A stretch of DNA of 64,000 nt from NCBI RefSeq assembly GCF_001854225.1, contig NZ_CP015208.1, positions 806,001-870,000 of the forward strand. The letters run 5' to 3'. The notes under the pieces were generated by a model. The model saw nothing but the letters and a program-made list of their open reading frames with translations, searched no databases and was not told the DNA's origin. Numbering within the stretch: position 1 is the stretch's first letter; the number at the start of each line of letters is the position of its first letter. Both the position numbers and the translations under genes were made by a program. Shown in pieces: positions 1 through 8,856 of the stretch. This stretch comes from Candidatus Rhodoluna planktonica. Lineage in GTDB: Bacteria > Actinomycetota > Actinomycetes > Actinomycetales > Microbacteriaceae.

Positions 1-1
1 T

Positions 2-1006
2 GCGCTAATTTTGGTCTTCATCGCCATCCACCTCTTCATGGTGGTTATCCACAAGCACACGCACTACTCAGGCCCTGGTCGCACCGATGCAAACGTCGTC
101 GGTTACCCACTAATGCCTGTTTACGTGGCTAAAGCTGGTGGCTTCTTCTTCATCGTGTTTGGTGTCATCATGTTGGTTTCGGCCACTATCACCATCAACC
201 CGGTTTGGAACTACGGCGGTTACGACCCATCTCCGGTTTCTGCTGGTACCCAGCCTGACTGGTACATCGGCTGGGCCGACGGTGCACTTCGTCTAGCCCC
301 AACCGGCTGGGAGTACGTGCTCTTTGGTCAGACCTGGTCTTGGAACATCTTGGCACCGATCTTGGTCTTGGTTGTCTTCCTAGCCTTGGTAGCTCTGTAC
401 CCATTCATTGAGGCCTGGGTAACTCAGGACAAGCGTGAGCACCACGTCCTAGACCGCCCAAGAAACGCCCCTACCCGCACCGCTATCGGTGCTGCCGGTG
501 TGACTTTCTACGCAGTTCTCTGGGCTGGTGCTGGTACCGACCTGATTGCTACCAACTTCAAGATGTCTCTAAACAACGTGCTTACCTCGTTGCAGATCCT
601 GCTAATCGTTGGACCAATCATCGCCTACATCATCACCAAGCGCACCTGCCTAAGCTTGCAGCGCAAAGACCGCGAAATCGTGCTACACGGCCGTGAAACC
701 GGTCGCGTAGTCAGACTGCCTCACGGTGAGTTCATCGAAGTTCACGAACCGCTAGACGAGTTTGAGATGTGGAAGCTGGTTGATTTCAAGGATTACCAGC
801 CAACCCTTGCACGTCCAAACGCTCAGGGAAAGATCACTCTCGGAGCACGTCTGCGTTCAGCGCTATCGCGTTTCTACTTCGAAGACCGCATTACTCCGGT
901 CACCGCAACCGAATTGGCTGCAGCACACCACGATCACCACGATGAGGTTGTTGCTGAAAAGCCAAAGAAGGCTGTTGCTGCAAAGAAGACTGCAGCAAAG
1001 AAGTAA
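2..1006 (+). CDS. qcrB: Cytochrome bc1 complex cytochrome b subunit, 5'-truncated
   Basis: This is the C-terminal part of the diheme cytochrome b of the actinobacterial bc1 (menaquinol:cytochrome c) complex. The frame is open to the window edge, so the N-terminal heme-binding helices are missing. The visible part has a PDWYIGW stretch (the region of the Qo-site PEWY/PDWY motif, near residue 80) and three or four hydrophobic helices. It also has the long soluble C-terminal extension typical of actinobacterial QcrB. The protein ends in a His/Asp cluster and a Lys/Ala-rich tail. A strong terminator follows at once, so it is probably the last gene of a ctaE-qcrCAB operon. It faces the ctaCDF operon across two small genes. 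Family assignment is firm. Confidence 0.93.
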   Translation, partial: ALILVFIAIHLFMVVIHKHTHYSGPGRTDANVVGYPLMPVYVAKAGGFFFIVFGVIMLVSATITINPVWNYGGYDPSPVSAGTQPDWYIGWADGALRLAPTGWEYVLFGQTWSWNILAPILVLVVFLALVALYPFIEAWVTQDKREHHVLDRPRNAPTRTAIGAAGVTFYAVLWAGAGTDLIATNFKMSLNNVLTSLQILLIVGPIIAYIITKRTCLSLQRKDREIVLHGRETGRVVRLPHGEFIEVHEPLDEFEMWKLVDFKDYQPTLARPNAQGKITLGARLRSALSRFYFEDRITPVTATELAAAHHDHHDEVVAEKPKKAVAAKKTAAKK

Positions 1007-1021
1007 CCTTTGAAAAATAGA

Positions 1022-1053
1022 GGGCCGGGGCTAATCCCCCGGCCCTTTTCTTT
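1022..1053 (+). terminator. Rho-independent terminator after qcrB
   Basis: A perfect 9-bp GC-rich stem (1022-1030 with 1037-1045, loop 1031-1036) is followed by a TTTTCTTTT tract. It lies 15 bases after the qcrB stop. The T-tract runs directly into the putative -10 element of the next gene. Confidence 0.9.
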
Positions 1054-1059
1054 TAGGCT
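1054..1059 (+). promoter_or_regulatory. Putative -10 element (TAGGCT) for a leaderless transcript
   Basis: TAGGCT fits the actinobacterial TANNNT -10 consensus and is separated by exactly 6 bases from the ATG at 1066. A transcript would therefore start at or next to the start codon. No well-placed ribosome binding site is present: the only GAGG ends one base before the ATG. A TAGGCT with a 6-base spacer also precedes the gene at 34249. Confidence 0.45.
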
Positions 1060-1065
1060 AGAGGC

Positions 1066-1389
1066 ATGATTGCCGCGTCTTTTATTTTCCAACCCAATAA
1101 CACCCAGGGAGATTTTGAACTTCTGGATAACCAGATAATGGCATTTACGGAGTCGATTCCGGAATACCTAGGTAAAACTAAGTGGGTTTCGCCGGATGGT
1201 GCGCAGACAAATGTCATCTATTACTTTGAGACCAAAGCCGCTCTTCAGCAACTGATGCAGTTCGAGACTCATAAAGTAGCCAAATCAAGGAATTCAGAGT
1301 GGTACGACGGTTACCGCGTAGAGATTTACGAAGTCATTAGTCAGTATGGGCAATCGGCGAATCTGAGCCGTGGTAACCATGCGCGATAG
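1066..1389 (+). CDS. Small ABM-like (dimeric alpha-beta barrel) protein
   Basis: A 107-residue soluble protein with no signal peptide or membrane segment. Its pattern (MIAASFIFQPN start, central YYFETKAALQQLMQFETH helix, later strand YRVEIYEVIS) resembles the small ferredoxin-like folds of the antibiotic-biosynthesis-monooxygenase/DUF4188-like group. Such proteins often bind heme or a hydrophobic ligand, or have no known role. The resemblance is of pattern only and I do not assign a function. It overlaps the next gene by 11-20 bases, so the two are probably co-transcribed and coupled. It sits between respiratory operons, but nothing in its sequence ties it to respiration. Confidence 0.6.
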   Translation: MIAASFIFQPNNTQGDFELLDNQIMAFTESIPEYLGKTKWVSPDGAQTNVIYYFETKAALQQLMQFETHKVAKSRNSEWYDGYRVEIYEVISQYGQSANLSRGNHAR

Positions 1390-1723
1390 CGACCTAACTG
1401 GAAATCATTCCAGCTACTACCAAAACAACTACACCAAAGCAGAGAACCAGCGATTCACCGAGCAATTTGGTGCCCTGACTAACGAGTTCAAACTGCAGAT
1501 GCTGGCCGGGTCTGAGCCATCAGATCCTGATGTGCAGCAATTGGTTGCACAACACTATGAATTTTGTCTCCAATTTTGGAAACCTAACCGAGAGACTTAC
1601 ATTTCTTTGGCCACTAGTTACCTATTGCCATCGCCATATCGCGATTCGTACGAGTCTGTAGCTTCAGGCTTGGCAAAGTTTCACTACGACGCCATCGTCC
1701 ACTGGGCCAACCATAACCTGTAG
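1370..1723 (+). CDS. Stand-alone TipAS antibiotic-recognition domain protein
   Basis: A 117-residue protein matching the C-terminal TipAS domain of MerR-type regulators such as TipA. The hallmark order is visible: an acidic DPDVQQLVAQHYEF helix, FWKPN, a Y-x-SLA-x-SYL segment, and a final SGLAKFHYDAI helix. In TipA this all-helical, globin-like domain binds thiopeptide antibiotics. Here the DNA-binding MerR half is absent, so the protein is ligand-binding only or acts with a partner. GTG at 1370 and ATG at 1379 are both possible starts, and both overlap the upstream gene. A bidirectional terminator follows. Orphan TipAS domains are known in actinobacteria, but their role is unclear. Confidence 0.75.
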   Translation: MVTMRDSDLTGNHSSYYQNNYTKAENQRFTEQFGALTNEFKLQMLAGSEPSDPDVQQLVAQHYEFCLQFWKPNRETYISLATSYLLPSPYRDSYESVASGLAKFHYDAIVHWANHNL

Positions 1724-1784
1724 CAGCAACGTGGATTGCCGTAACCGCTCACGATGCGCAACAGCATCATAGGCATTAAAAAGA

Positions 1785-1810
1785 AAAACCCCTCCGTCAG
1801 GAGGGGTTTT
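1785..1810. terminator. Bidirectional terminator between the TipAS gene and ctaF
   Basis: A perfect 11-bp stem, AAAACCCCTCC (1785-1795) with GGAGGGGTTTT (1800-1810), has a 4-base loop. The A and T flanks give a U-tract in either direction. It separates the convergent genes ending at 1723 (+) and 1822 (-). Confidence 0.92.
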
Positions 1811-1821
1811 CTGTTAACAGG

Positions 1822-2238
1822 TTAGTGCGCGAACTGACCGCGGCTGTGTTCGAAAACAAAACCGATTAGAGCCACCAAAGCCAATGGGAAGGCGATGAAC
1901 ATCAACCACCAACCGATAGCTAGCGAGGCAAAGGCAAGAGCGGCGAAGGCACCCAAGAAGAATGGCCACCAGCTCCAAGGTGCGAAGAAGCCAATCTCTG
2001 AGTCACCGTCTTCAATGTTGGCATCTAGTCGGTCTTCAGGAACTGGGCCCTGGGTGTTAGCAGTCTTTTGGACGTAGAAACCAAGGAAAAGTGCCATAAA
2101 GCCAAGCATGGCCAAAGCAGCTGTTCCGATCGGTTCAAAAGCACCATTGTAAGAATTTGCGTACCAGATTGCGTAGGCGCCAGCGTCTAGGAAATAGAAG
2201 ACGGTTAGAACCCAAAATAACTTTGCGTTGAACTTCAC
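1822..2238 (-). CDS. ctaF: Cytochrome c oxidase subunit 4 (actinobacterial type)
   Basis: A 138-residue membrane protein with about four hydrophobic helices: LFWVLTVFYFLDAGAYAIW near the start, a second near residues 35-55, and two near 90-130. A DGDSEIGFFAPWSWWPFF stretch marks the actinobacterial CtaF family. The subunit belongs to the aa3-type terminal oxidase that forms a supercomplex with bc1. It lies 13 bases downstream of ctaD in the same direction and ends at a shared terminator, so it is the last gene of ctaC-ctaD-ctaF. Length and motifs are normal. Confidence 0.93.
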   Translation of the reverse strand: MKFNAKLFWVLTVFYFLDAGAYAIWYANSYNGAFEPIGTAALAMLGFMALFLGFYVQKTANTQGPVPEDRLDANIEDGDSEIGFFAPWSWWPFFLGAFAALAFASLAIGWWLMFIAFPLALVALIGFVFEHSRGQFAH

Positions 2239-2251
2239 TTTCTAGTCCTTC

Positions 2252-3916
2252 TTATTTCTTGGCAGGCGCCGCATCGGCGGCATACTCTGGGTGGTTCAAA
2301 TCGAAAGCCGGAGATTCAGAGCGAATCTTAGGCATTGAAGTGAAGTTGTGACGTGGGAATGGAGTCTCGGTGGCCCACTCTAGCGAGCGACCGTAACCCC
2401 ATGGGTCGTTTAGAGTGGTGCGCTCGCCCTTGCGTGCTGTGATGTAAACGTTCCAGAGGAACGGAATCATCGAAATGGCAAGCAACGCTGCACCGACAGT
2501 TGAAACGATGTTCATTGTGGTGAAGCCGTCTTCAGGCAAATAGGTTGCGTAGCGACGAGGCATACCGATGATGCCCAGCCAGTGCTGGATAAGGAATGTG
2601 GTGTGGAAACCGATGAAGAGCAACCAGAACTGAATCTTTCCGAGACGCTCGTTGAGCATCTTTCCAGTCATCTTTGGGTACCAGAAGAAGATTCCAGCGA
2701 ACATTGCGAAAACCACGGTTCCAAAGATTACGTAGTGGAAGTGGGCAACCACAAAGTAGCTGTCTGAAAGGTGGAAGTCTAGGGCTGGAGAAGCCAAGAT
2801 CACACCGGTCAAACCACCGAAAATGAAAGTGGTTAGGAAGCCCAGGCTGTAAAGCATTGGGGTCTCGAATGTAATCGAGCCCTTCCACATGGTTCCAAGC
2901 CAGTTGAACACCTTTACACCGGTAGGAATAGCAATCAACATCGTAGTGAACGCGAAGTATGGCAACAGAACTGAACCGGTGACGTACATGTGGTGAGCCC
3001 ACACGGTCATCGAAAGAGCAGCAATTGCGATGGTTGCATAGACCAAAGTCTTGTAACCGAAGATTGGCTTGCGGCTGAATACCGGGAAGATCTCGGAAAT
3101 GATTCCGAAGAATGGTAGAGCCAAGATGTACACCTCTGGGTGACCGAAGAACCAGAACAGGTGCTGCCACAGCATTGGGCCACCGTTAGCTGGATCAAAA
3201 ATGTGTGCTTCGAAACGACGGTCGGCACCAAGTGCGAACAGAGCTGCCGCAAGAGGAGGGAAACACATGATGACCAAGATCGAGGTGATCAAGGTGTTCC
3301 AGGTGAAGATTGGCAGACGGAACATGGTCATACCAGGAGCACGCATAGTCAAGATTGTGGTGATGAAGTTGACACCACCCATGATGGTTCCGAAACCTCC
3401 GAGAGCAAGACCAAATACCCACAGGTCACCACCGAGACCCGGCGAGAATGTGGTGTTTGAAAGCGGTGCGTAGGCAAACCAGCCAAAGCTGGCTGCACCC
3501 TGAGGGGTGAAAAAGCCTGCCACGGCCACGAACGAGCCAAAGAAATAGAACCAGTAAGCGATGGCGTTCAGACGTGGGAAAGCCACATCTGGTGCACCGA
3601 TCTGAACCGGCATCAGGATGTTTGCGAACGCAGCGAAAAGCGGGGTTGCAAACATCAGAAGCATGATGGTTCCGTGCATGGTAAACAGCTGGTTGTACTG
3701 CTCTTTGGTCTGAACGATGTCAAGGCCAGGCAGGGTTAGCTGAGCACGGATTACCAGAGCCATTACTCCACCGATGAGGAAGTAAAGGAACGAGGTAATT
3801 AGGTAGAGGTAGCCGATCTTCTTGTGATCGGTAGTGGTGATCCAGTCGACCAGAATCTGACCTTTGGTCTTCTTACGCTGACCAGCTGCAGGTTTAGTTG
3901 CGGTTGCGGTAGCCAT
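2252..3916 (-). CDS. ctaD: Cytochrome c oxidase subunit 1 (aa3 type)
   Basis: The catalytic heme-copper subunit, 554 residues, with 12 membrane helices expected. Visible marks are [11 protein letters not shown] near residue 30, MHGTIM (low-spin heme ligand), and [17 protein letters not shown], which holds the CuB histidine cross-linked to tyrosine. [10 protein letters not shown] carries the next two CuB histidines, and [12 protein letters not shown] carries the heme a/a3 ligands. The enzyme reduces oxygen to water and pumps protons. It sits 5 bases after ctaC and 13 bases before ctaF. The soluble termini (Lys-rich N-terminus, Ala/Lys C-terminus) are normal for actinobacteria. Confidence 0.97.
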   Translation of the reverse strand: MATATATKPAAGQRKKTKGQILVDWITTTDHKKIGYLYLITSFLYFLIGGVMALVIRAQLTLPGLDIVQTKEQYNQLFTMHGTIMLLMFATPLFAAFANILMPVQIGAPDVAFPRLNAIAYWFYFFGSFVAVAGFFTPQGAASFGWFAYAPLSNTTFSPGLGGDLWVFGLALGGFGTIMGGVNFITTILTMRAPGMTMFRLPIFTWNTLITSILVIMCFPPLAAALFALGADRRFEAHIFDPANGGPMLWQHLFWFFGHPEVYILALPFFGIISEIFPVFSRKPIFGYKTLVYATIAIAALSMTVWAHHMYVTGSVLLPYFAFTTMLIAIPTGVKVFNWLGTMWKGSITFETPMLYSLGFLTTFIFGGLTGVILASPALDFHLSDSYFVVAHFHYVIFGTVVFAMFAGIFFWYPKMTGKMLNERLGKIQFWLLFIGFHTTFLIQHWLGIIGMPRRYATYLPEDGFTTMNIVSTVGAALLAISMIPFLWNVYITARKGERTTLNDPWGYGRSLEWATETPFPRHNFTSMPKIRSESPAFDLNHPEYAADAAPAKK

Positions 3917-3921
3917 CTTCC

Positions 3922-4779
3922 CTATCCTCGAATCTCTGGGTTGTCACCAGGTAGGTTTTGGTTGCGGTCATAAGTGTTGTCGAGTTGTCCGACGTTGCCA
4001 GCTTCTGCTAGCGCATTCATGCGTGCGTCGTACTCAGCTTGCGAAACAACCTTTACGTTGAAAAGCATCATTGAGTGGTATTCGCCACAAAGCTCGGCAC
4101 ACTTGCCCTTGTAAGTGCCTTCAACCTGAGGTGTGAAGTACATGGTGTTGGTGTCGGCTGGGAACATGTCTTTCTTGTACAGGAAGTCGATCACCCAGAA
4201 AGAGTGGATCACGTCGCGTGAAGAAAGATCAAGCTGAACTGACTGGTTCACTGGAAGGTAAAGAGTTGGCAGCGCGGCCTCAGAGCCCTCTTCGCCGTCA
4301 AACTGCGACTGAATTCCAGACTCATAAACGTTGTCATCAACGTAGTTGAAGTCCCAGCTCCACTGCTTTGCGATTACCTGGATGTGAACATCTGGATTAG
4401 CAACTGGTTTTTCAATTTCTGCCATGTCGCGAGCGGTAAAGGCAAAGAAACCGATAACCAAGATGGTTGGCACGATTGTGAAAAGCGTTTCGATTGGGTT
4501 GTTGTAGCGCAATTGAACTGGAAGCCCGGTTTCACCGCGACGACGTCGGTAGACAATGATTGCCCAGAACATGAGGCCCCAAGCAACAATTCCAACGCCC
4601 CAGAGCACAGTCCAGGATGTGGTCCACAGTCCGGTGATGCGATCGGTGTGGTTGGTCACTCCCCATTCACCAGGTAGCAAACCACGCGATAACTCTTCAG
4701 CTGTACAACCGCTGAGCAACAACATTAGTGAGGCTGCAGCCGGAAGGCTGGCCCACTTTCGGACACGCTTAGATAGCAC
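3922..4779 (-). CDS. ctaC: Cytochrome c oxidase subunit 2, lipoprotein
   Basis: The CuA-bearing subunit, 285 residues. The N-terminus is a lipoprotein signal with lipobox LSGC (Cys25). Two membrane helices follow near residues 55-75 and 95-115, then an outward cupredoxin domain. The CuA site is complete: Cys227, Cys231, His235 and Met238 in the [12 protein letters not shown] motif. It passes electrons to subunit 1. The start is GTG with AAGGG about 6 bases upstream. It leads the ctaC-ctaD-ctaF operon, whose promoter must lie in the short gap before the erpA terminator. Confidence 0.96.
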   Translation of the reverse strand: MLSKRVRKWASLPAAASLMLLLSGCTAEELSRGLLPGEWGVTNHTDRITGLWTTSWTVLWGVGIVAWGLMFWAIIVYRRRRGETGLPVQLRYNNPIETLFTIVPTILVIGFFAFTARDMAEIEKPVANPDVHIQVIAKQWSWDFNYVDDNVYESGIQSQFDGEEGSEAALPTLYLPVNQSVQLDLSSRDVIHSFWVIDFLYKKDMFPADTNTMYFTPQVEGTYKGKCAELCGEYHSMMLFNVKVVSQAEYDARMNALAEAGNVGQLDNTYDRNQNLPGDNPEIRG

Positions 4780-4875
4780 TCTTAACCCTTCGAAGAAGAA
4801 TCCTTTTCGCCTCTAAGTCTACGCTCTGTAAAACCTTCCAAGGGTCAAAAAACGCCCAAAAAACACGCATTTAAG

Positions 4876-4910
4876 TGAAAAACTTCCCGAATATTTCGGG
4901 AAGTTTTTCA
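4876..4910 (-). terminator. Terminator after erpA
   Basis: A 15-bp perfect stem (4876-4890 with 4896-4910, 5-base loop) with A-rich and T-rich outer arms lies 20 bases past the erpA stop. It insulates erpA from ctaC. The symmetric arms would also allow termination on the other strand. Confidence 0.88.
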
Positions 4911-4929
4911 GCAGAATTAAATTTTTGCT

Positions 4930-5271
4930 CTAGTTGAAGGAATCTCCACAAGCGCAAGAACCAGCAGCGTTCGGGTTGTCAATAGTGAAACCCTGCTTTT
5001 GGATTGTGTCTTCAAAATCAATTGAGGCACCGTCGAGGTATGGCAGGCTCATTTTGTCTACTACTACCTCAACGCCATCAAAGTCGCGGATGTAATCAGA
5101 CTCTTCGAGCTGTTCGTCGAAGTAGAGCTGATAAATCAAACCCGAGCAGCCACCTGGCTGGACAGCTACTCGCAGTCGAAGGTCGTCGCGACCTTCAGCC
5201 GAGATAAGCGCTCTGACTTTTGACTGTGCTTGTTCGGTGAGCGTCACGCCCGATTCGATGGTTTGAGACAT
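4930..5271 (-). CDS. erpA: Iron-sulfur cluster insertion protein, A-type carrier
   Basis: An A-type (HesB/IscA) carrier that hands Fe-S clusters to apoproteins in the cytoplasm. At 113 residues it has the normal length. The three ligand cysteines are Cys42 in GGCSG and Cys106/Cys108 in the terminal SCACGDSF. In actinobacteria it commonly neighbours the oxidase genes, as here. It is a single gene closed by its own hairpin. An AAAGG ribosome binding site lies 6 bases before the ATG. Confidence 0.95.
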   Translation of the reverse strand: MSQTIESGVTLTEQAQSKVRALISAEGRDDLRLRVAVQPGGCSGLIYQLYFDEQLEESDYIRDFDGVEVVVDKMSLPYLDGASIDFEDTIQKQGFTIDNPNAAGSCACGDSFN

Positions 5272-5341
5272 TTTGAACCTTTCAACTACTGCTCTAAGTC
5301 TAACTTTGGAGCCTTCTAAATTAACCCTTTGCCGCTGATTT

Positions 5342-6742
5342 TCATTCCTGCGGGTGCGTCTGACTTATCCCGAGTAAAAATAGGGACTGGGCTTGGATGG
5401 CTTTCTTGAAACTAGGAATGTGCAGTGATTCGTTTGGGCTGTGCGCTCTGGAATCTGGATCTTCGACACCGGTTATGAGTATTTGTGCGCTTGGGAAAAT
5501 CTTTTTCAAGCTGGCAATGAACGGAATCGAACCGCCAACACCCATATCAACCGGTTCAACGCCGAAAGATTGCTGCAGAGCATTTTGAAACTCTTTTTTA
5601 GCCCAACCCGGATCATCTAAATAGGGGTTTCCAGCTTCGTTTTCGCCGAATTCGATTTGCGAACCAAACGGAGCACTCTTCAGCAAGTGCTCACGCAGTA
5701 GAGCCAGCGCAGTTTCTGGGTTCTGCCCAGGCGCGATGCGCAAACTTACCTTTGCAGTTACAGCTGGCTGCAGGGTATTCGATGAAAGTTCAACACTCGG
5801 CATGTCGATGCCAATAACGGTTACTGCTGGGTCGCCCCAAAGTGCCTGCAAATGATCTTCTTTGCTCAGGGGTTCAACGGTTGGCAGCAGCCCACTGTCG
5901 ACACGCAATTGTTCGGTGGTATACGGCAATGGTTGAACTTTGAAAGTTTCGAGGCCGTCAATAGCCACCGAGCCATCTTCGTTGTAAAGCTTGGCCAACA
6001 CCTTGATTAGCGCCATGGTGGCATCCGGAACCACTCCCCCATACATGCCCGAATGCAGCGCATGATCGAGTGTCTTGATGGTGAAGGTTTGTGCTACTAG
6101 ACCACGTAGCGAGGTGGTCATTGCTGGTATCTCGGTTGTCCAGTTTCCCGAATCGGCCACGATGATGACGTCGGCCTGCAACTTTTTCGCGTTCAAGTTC
6201 AAGAAATTTTCGAAGGATGGCGAACCGGCTTCCTCTTCGCCTTCGATAAATAGGGAAATTCCCAAGTCGGGGTCAATTTCACTTAATTCTTGCAAGATCT
6301 GCAGCGACCCAAGGTGCACCAGAATTCCGGCCTTATCGTCAGCTGCCCCGCGCCCGTAGGCCCGATCGCCCAGAATCTTCAGCTCAAAGGGTTCACTGTT
6401 CCAAACTGATAAATCCCCAGGTGGTTGCACATCGTGGTGCGCATAAAGCAAGATTTGCGGTTTGCCATTTTTCGCTTGGCGTCTAGCCAAAATAGCTGGG
6501 GCACCCTGGCCTGATTCTTCGGTTGGAGCCGAGACAATTTCGATCTCGTCAAAAAAATTCAATTCTCTAAACAGCCCCGCAACGGTTTCGGCGCTTTTAG
6601 TCAAATTTGACGGGTCAAAAGCGTCCCAGGCGATTGAAGGAATTGCCACCAACCTGGCCAATTGATCCATGTAGCCATCGAATCGAGCAGTTATGGATTT
6701 TTCAACGAGCGCGGACAGTTCGGCAGTTTTGTTTGATTGCAT
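5342..6742 (-). CDS. M20 family metallopeptidase (dipeptidase-like)
   Basis: A cytoplasmic di-zinc amidohydrolase of 466 residues from the M20 dipeptidase/ArgE/DapE clan. Metal-site motifs are present in order: YAHHDVQPPGD, GRGAADDKAG, EGEEEAGSPS, and a final H in AHSPNE. A dimerisation lid domain occupies about residues 210-370. M20 members with this N-terminal form usually cleave dipeptides, but the substrate cannot be read from sequence. It is divergent from the DUF3043 gene, with a leaderless-type start (TAAGAT, 7-base spacer, ATG). Confidence 0.88.
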   Translation of the reverse strand: MQSNKTAELSALVEKSITARFDGYMDQLARLVAIPSIAWDAFDPSNLTKSAETVAGLFRELNFFDEIEIVSAPTEESGQGAPAILARRQAKNGKPQILLYAHHDVQPPGDLSVWNSEPFELKILGDRAYGRGAADDKAGILVHLGSLQILQELSEIDPDLGISLFIEGEEEAGSPSFENFLNLNAKKLQADVIIVADSGNWTTEIPAMTTSLRGLVAQTFTIKTLDHALHSGMYGGVVPDATMALIKVLAKLYNEDGSVAIDGLETFKVQPLPYTTEQLRVDSGLLPTVEPLSKEDHLQALWGDPAVTVIGIDMPSVELSSNTLQPAVTAKVSLRIAPGQNPETALALLREHLLKSAPFGSQIEFGENEAGNPYLDDPGWAKKEFQNALQQSFGVEPVDMGVGGSIPFIASLKKIFPSAQILITGVEDPDSRAHSPNESLHIPSFKKAIQAQSLFLLGISQTHPQE

Positions 6743-6749
6743 AAGGGTA

Positions 6750-6755
6750 ATCTTA
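6750..6755 (-). promoter_or_regulatory. Putative -10 element (TAAGAT) for the M20 peptidase gene
   Basis: Read on the minus strand, TAAGAT stands 7 bases before the ATG at 6742, with no ribosome binding site between. This fits a leaderless transcript. It lies in the short divergent gap shared with the DUF3043 gene. Confidence 0.4.
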
Positions 6756-6784
6756 TGGACGAAGCAGCAAACTTAAGGATGTAG

Positions 6785-7318
6785 ATGACCGAGCCAAACA
6801 AGACAGCTGGAAAAGGCAGACCAACTCCGACTCGTAAAGAACGCGAAGCAGCGCAGCGCAGACCTCTGGTTGGCGACAAATCCCCAGAAGCAAAAAAAGC
6901 CGCCAAGGCAAAACTTGCCGAGGAACGTCGTAAGGCCCGAGAGGGCATGTCAAATGGCGACGAGCGCTACCTGACCGCTAGAGATCGTGGCCCGCAGCGC
7001 CGAATGGCGCGCGACATTGTCGACTCGCAATTCACCATCGGTGAGATGATTTTGCCTTCGCTCATGGTCGTAATTTTGATCTCAGCTGTTGACGATTTTC
7101 TGGTTCAGCTAATCACCTTGATTGTCATGTGGGTCTTGTTCCTGGCAGTTGGAATCAACGCTTACTTCATTGGCCGAGGTGCCTCACGCCGAATTGGAGA
7201 AAAATACGGCGTCGAAAACCTCGAGCGCGGAATCCGATGGTATGCCGCAATGCGTTCAATTCAGATGCGCCCGATGCGCCTGCCAAAAGCACAGGTCAAG
7301 CGCGGTACCAAGATTTAG
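6785..7318 (+). CDS. DUF3043 family membrane protein
   Basis: A 177-residue actinobacterial protein of unknown function. The N-terminal ~75 residues are very rich in Lys, Arg and Glu (RPTPTRKEREAAQRRPLVG is typical of the family). Two membrane helices follow at about residues 85-105 and 108-128, then a short basic cytoplasmic tail. In actinobacteria it usually lies near the oxidase and erpA genes, as here. An AAGGATG ribosome binding site precedes the ATG. A hairpin terminator follows within 20 bases. Confidence 0.88.
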   Translation: MTEPNKTAGKGRPTPTRKEREAAQRRPLVGDKSPEAKKAAKAKLAEERRKAREGMSNGDERYLTARDRGPQRRMARDIVDSQFTIGEMILPSLMVVILISAVDDFLVQLITLIVMWVLFLAVGINAYFIGRGASRRIGEKYGVENLERGIRWYAAMRSIQMRPMRLPKAQVKRGTKI

Positions 7319-7333
7319 TTTCAAACAAAACTC

Positions 7334-7370
7334 AAAGCGCCCGAGTTTCGACTTGGGCGCTTTACTTTTT
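7334..7370 (+). terminator. Terminator of the DUF3043 gene, overlapping the pyrD stop
   Basis: A stem of 7334-7346 with 7351-7363 (one G-T pair) has a TTCG loop, followed by TACTTTTT. The 3' arm includes the pyrD stop codon at 7362-7364. The strong T-tract is on the plus strand. On the minus strand only a weak T-run follows, so termination of pyrD here is less certain. Confidence 0.8.
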
Positions 7371-8399
7371 GGCCGAAACTTCGAGATTTATTTGGCGAGC
7401 CCAAAGCGGTCCGCGATAGATGAAACCGGTGTAACCCTGAACTAAGTCAGCACCGCGTGAGAGTCTCTGTGTTACGTCGTCTGCGGTTTCCACACCACCA
7501 ACTGAAATGATTGCCAAGCGGCCGCCCACCGCGTGCGCAAGAAGATCTAGAACTTCAATTGACCTACTCTTCAGTGGTGCACCGGAGAGACCACCTGCGC
7601 CAAATTTCTCAATCATGGAGGCGTCAGTTTTTAGGCCCGTGCGCGAAACTGTGGTGTTGGTCGCGATGATGCCTGCCAATTTCATTTCGATAGCTAGCTG
7701 GGCCACCTCGAGGATGTCTTCGTCCGCTAAATCTGGAGCGATTTTGACTAAAACTGGCAGGTTCAAACCAAGTTTCGCTAATTCGGTTTGCACCGCTGCC
7801 AAAATCGGCCTGAGCGATGAAACCGACTGCAGTGAACGCAAACCTGGCGTGTTTGGCGAAGAAACATTGATTGCCAAGTAGTCGGCAAATGGCGCCAAAA
7901 ATCTTGTCGAAGTTGCGTAGTCTTGAGCGGCGTCGGCCACATCAACAACCTTGCTCTTGCCAATATTTACGCCAATGATCGGCAACTTTTGACCGGTATT
8001 GCGCAATTTTTGCAAGCGATGGGACACTATCTCGGCGCCTTGGTTATTGAAACCCATCCGATTGATCAGGGCGCTATCGGCAACTAGGCGAAATAACCGT
8101 GGCTTTTCGTTTCCCGGTTGCGCCAGAGCAGTAACGGTACCAATTTCGACGTGTGAGAAGCCGAGTTCGCCTAGCGCTCTGACAGCGACCGCATTTTTAT
8201 CAAATCCGGCGGCCAAACCAAAAACACCGGGAAAATTTAGACCCAGGACAGAAACGTTTTCTACTCGTCTGTCTATTTTTGCCAGTTTGGTGATGCGCAA
8301 CCGGTAAGCCGCGCGAATAGCAAACATGCCAATGTGGTGCGCGAATTCGGCATCAAGTCGCCTGAAGAAAATGTTAAAGATGAAAGAGTACAGCGACAC
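7362..8399 (-). CDS. pyrD: Dihydroorotate dehydrogenase (quinone), class 2
   Basis: Oxidises dihydroorotate to orotate with quinone as acceptor, the fourth step of pyrimidine synthesis, at the membrane face. At 345 residues it has the class 2 length. The N-terminal ~45 residues form the helical membrane-associating segment. FMN and substrate motifs follow: LAAGFDKNA, NRMGFNNQGA, INVSSPNTPGLR with the catalytic Ser region, NTTVSR, and GGV/GYTGFIY for phosphate binding. The GTG start follows the nrdR TAA stop with no gap, so the two are coupled. Confidence 0.96.
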   Translation of the reverse strand: MSLYSFIFNIFFRRLDAEFAHHIGMFAIRAAYRLRITKLAKIDRRVENVSVLGLNFPGVFGLAAGFDKNAVAVRALGELGFSHVEIGTVTALAQPGNEKPRLFRLVADSALINRMGFNNQGAEIVSHRLQKLRNTGQKLPIIGVNIGKSKVVDVADAAQDYATSTRFLAPFADYLAINVSSPNTPGLRSLQSVSSLRPILAAVQTELAKLGLNLPVLVKIAPDLADEDILEVAQLAIEMKLAGIIATNTTVSRTGLKTDASMIEKFGAGGLSGAPLKSRSIEVLDLLAHAVGGRLAIISVGGVETADDVTQRLSRGADLVQGYTGFIYRGPLWARQINLEVSAKK

Positions 8400-8852
8400 T
8401 TAGTGTTCTCGATTCGAACGCAGCTTAGAAATCGCAGTTTCAAAATCTTCCAAAGATTCCCAACCTTGATAGACACTGGCGAAGCGCATGAAGGCTACCT
8501 CATCTAGTAAACGCAGCGGCTCTAAAATGGCGAGGCCGATATCGTGCGCTTCAATCTGTGAGGCACCCGATGAACGCACCGTCTCTTCAACTTTTTGAGC
8601 CAGCATCGCTAAATCAGCCTCAGAAACCGGGCGTCCCTGGCAAGCTTTGCGCACGCCGCTGACAATTTTGTCTCGGCTGAAAGCTTCGATGACGCCACTT
8701 CGCTTCACCACAGTCAAACTTGCAGTCTCGGTGGTGCTGAAACGCATGCCACACTCGGGGCACTGGCGTCGACGGCGAATTGATGATCCATCGTCAGAGG
8801 TTCTTGAGTCGGTAACCCGAGAGTCTGGGAATCGGCAGAAGGGACAGTACAT
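8400..8852 (-). CDS. nrdR: Transcriptional repressor NrdR
   Basis: A repressor of ribonucleotide reductase genes, 150 residues. The N-terminal zinc ribbon has Cys3, Cys6, Cys31 and Cys34, followed by the RRRRQ basic patch. An ATP-cone domain (about residues 49-139) senses ATP and dATP. It stands 4 bases after hisD and directly before pyrD, so a nucleotide-level sensor is co-transcribed with a pyrimidine gene. No ribonucleotide reductase gene or paired NrdR boxes are seen in this window. Confidence 0.95.
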   Translation of the reverse strand: MYCPFCRFPDSRVTDSRTSDDGSSIRRRRQCPECGMRFSTTETASLTVVKRSGVIEAFSRDKIVSGVRKACQGRPVSEADLAMLAQKVEETVRSSGASQIEAHDIGLAILEPLRLLDEVAFMRFASVYQGWESLEDFETAISKLRSNREH

Positions 8853-8856
8853 TTCA

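Noticed and set aside
2532-3540. Several long frames on both strands inside ctaD
   Set aside because: ctaD is fully conserved over this stretch; the frames are by-products of its codon use and have no ribosome binding sites.
4780-4875. TTGACC/TAGACT as a standard promoter for ctaC
   Set aside because: The hexamers are 21 bp apart, beyond the usual 16-18 bp, so I do not list it as a promoter.
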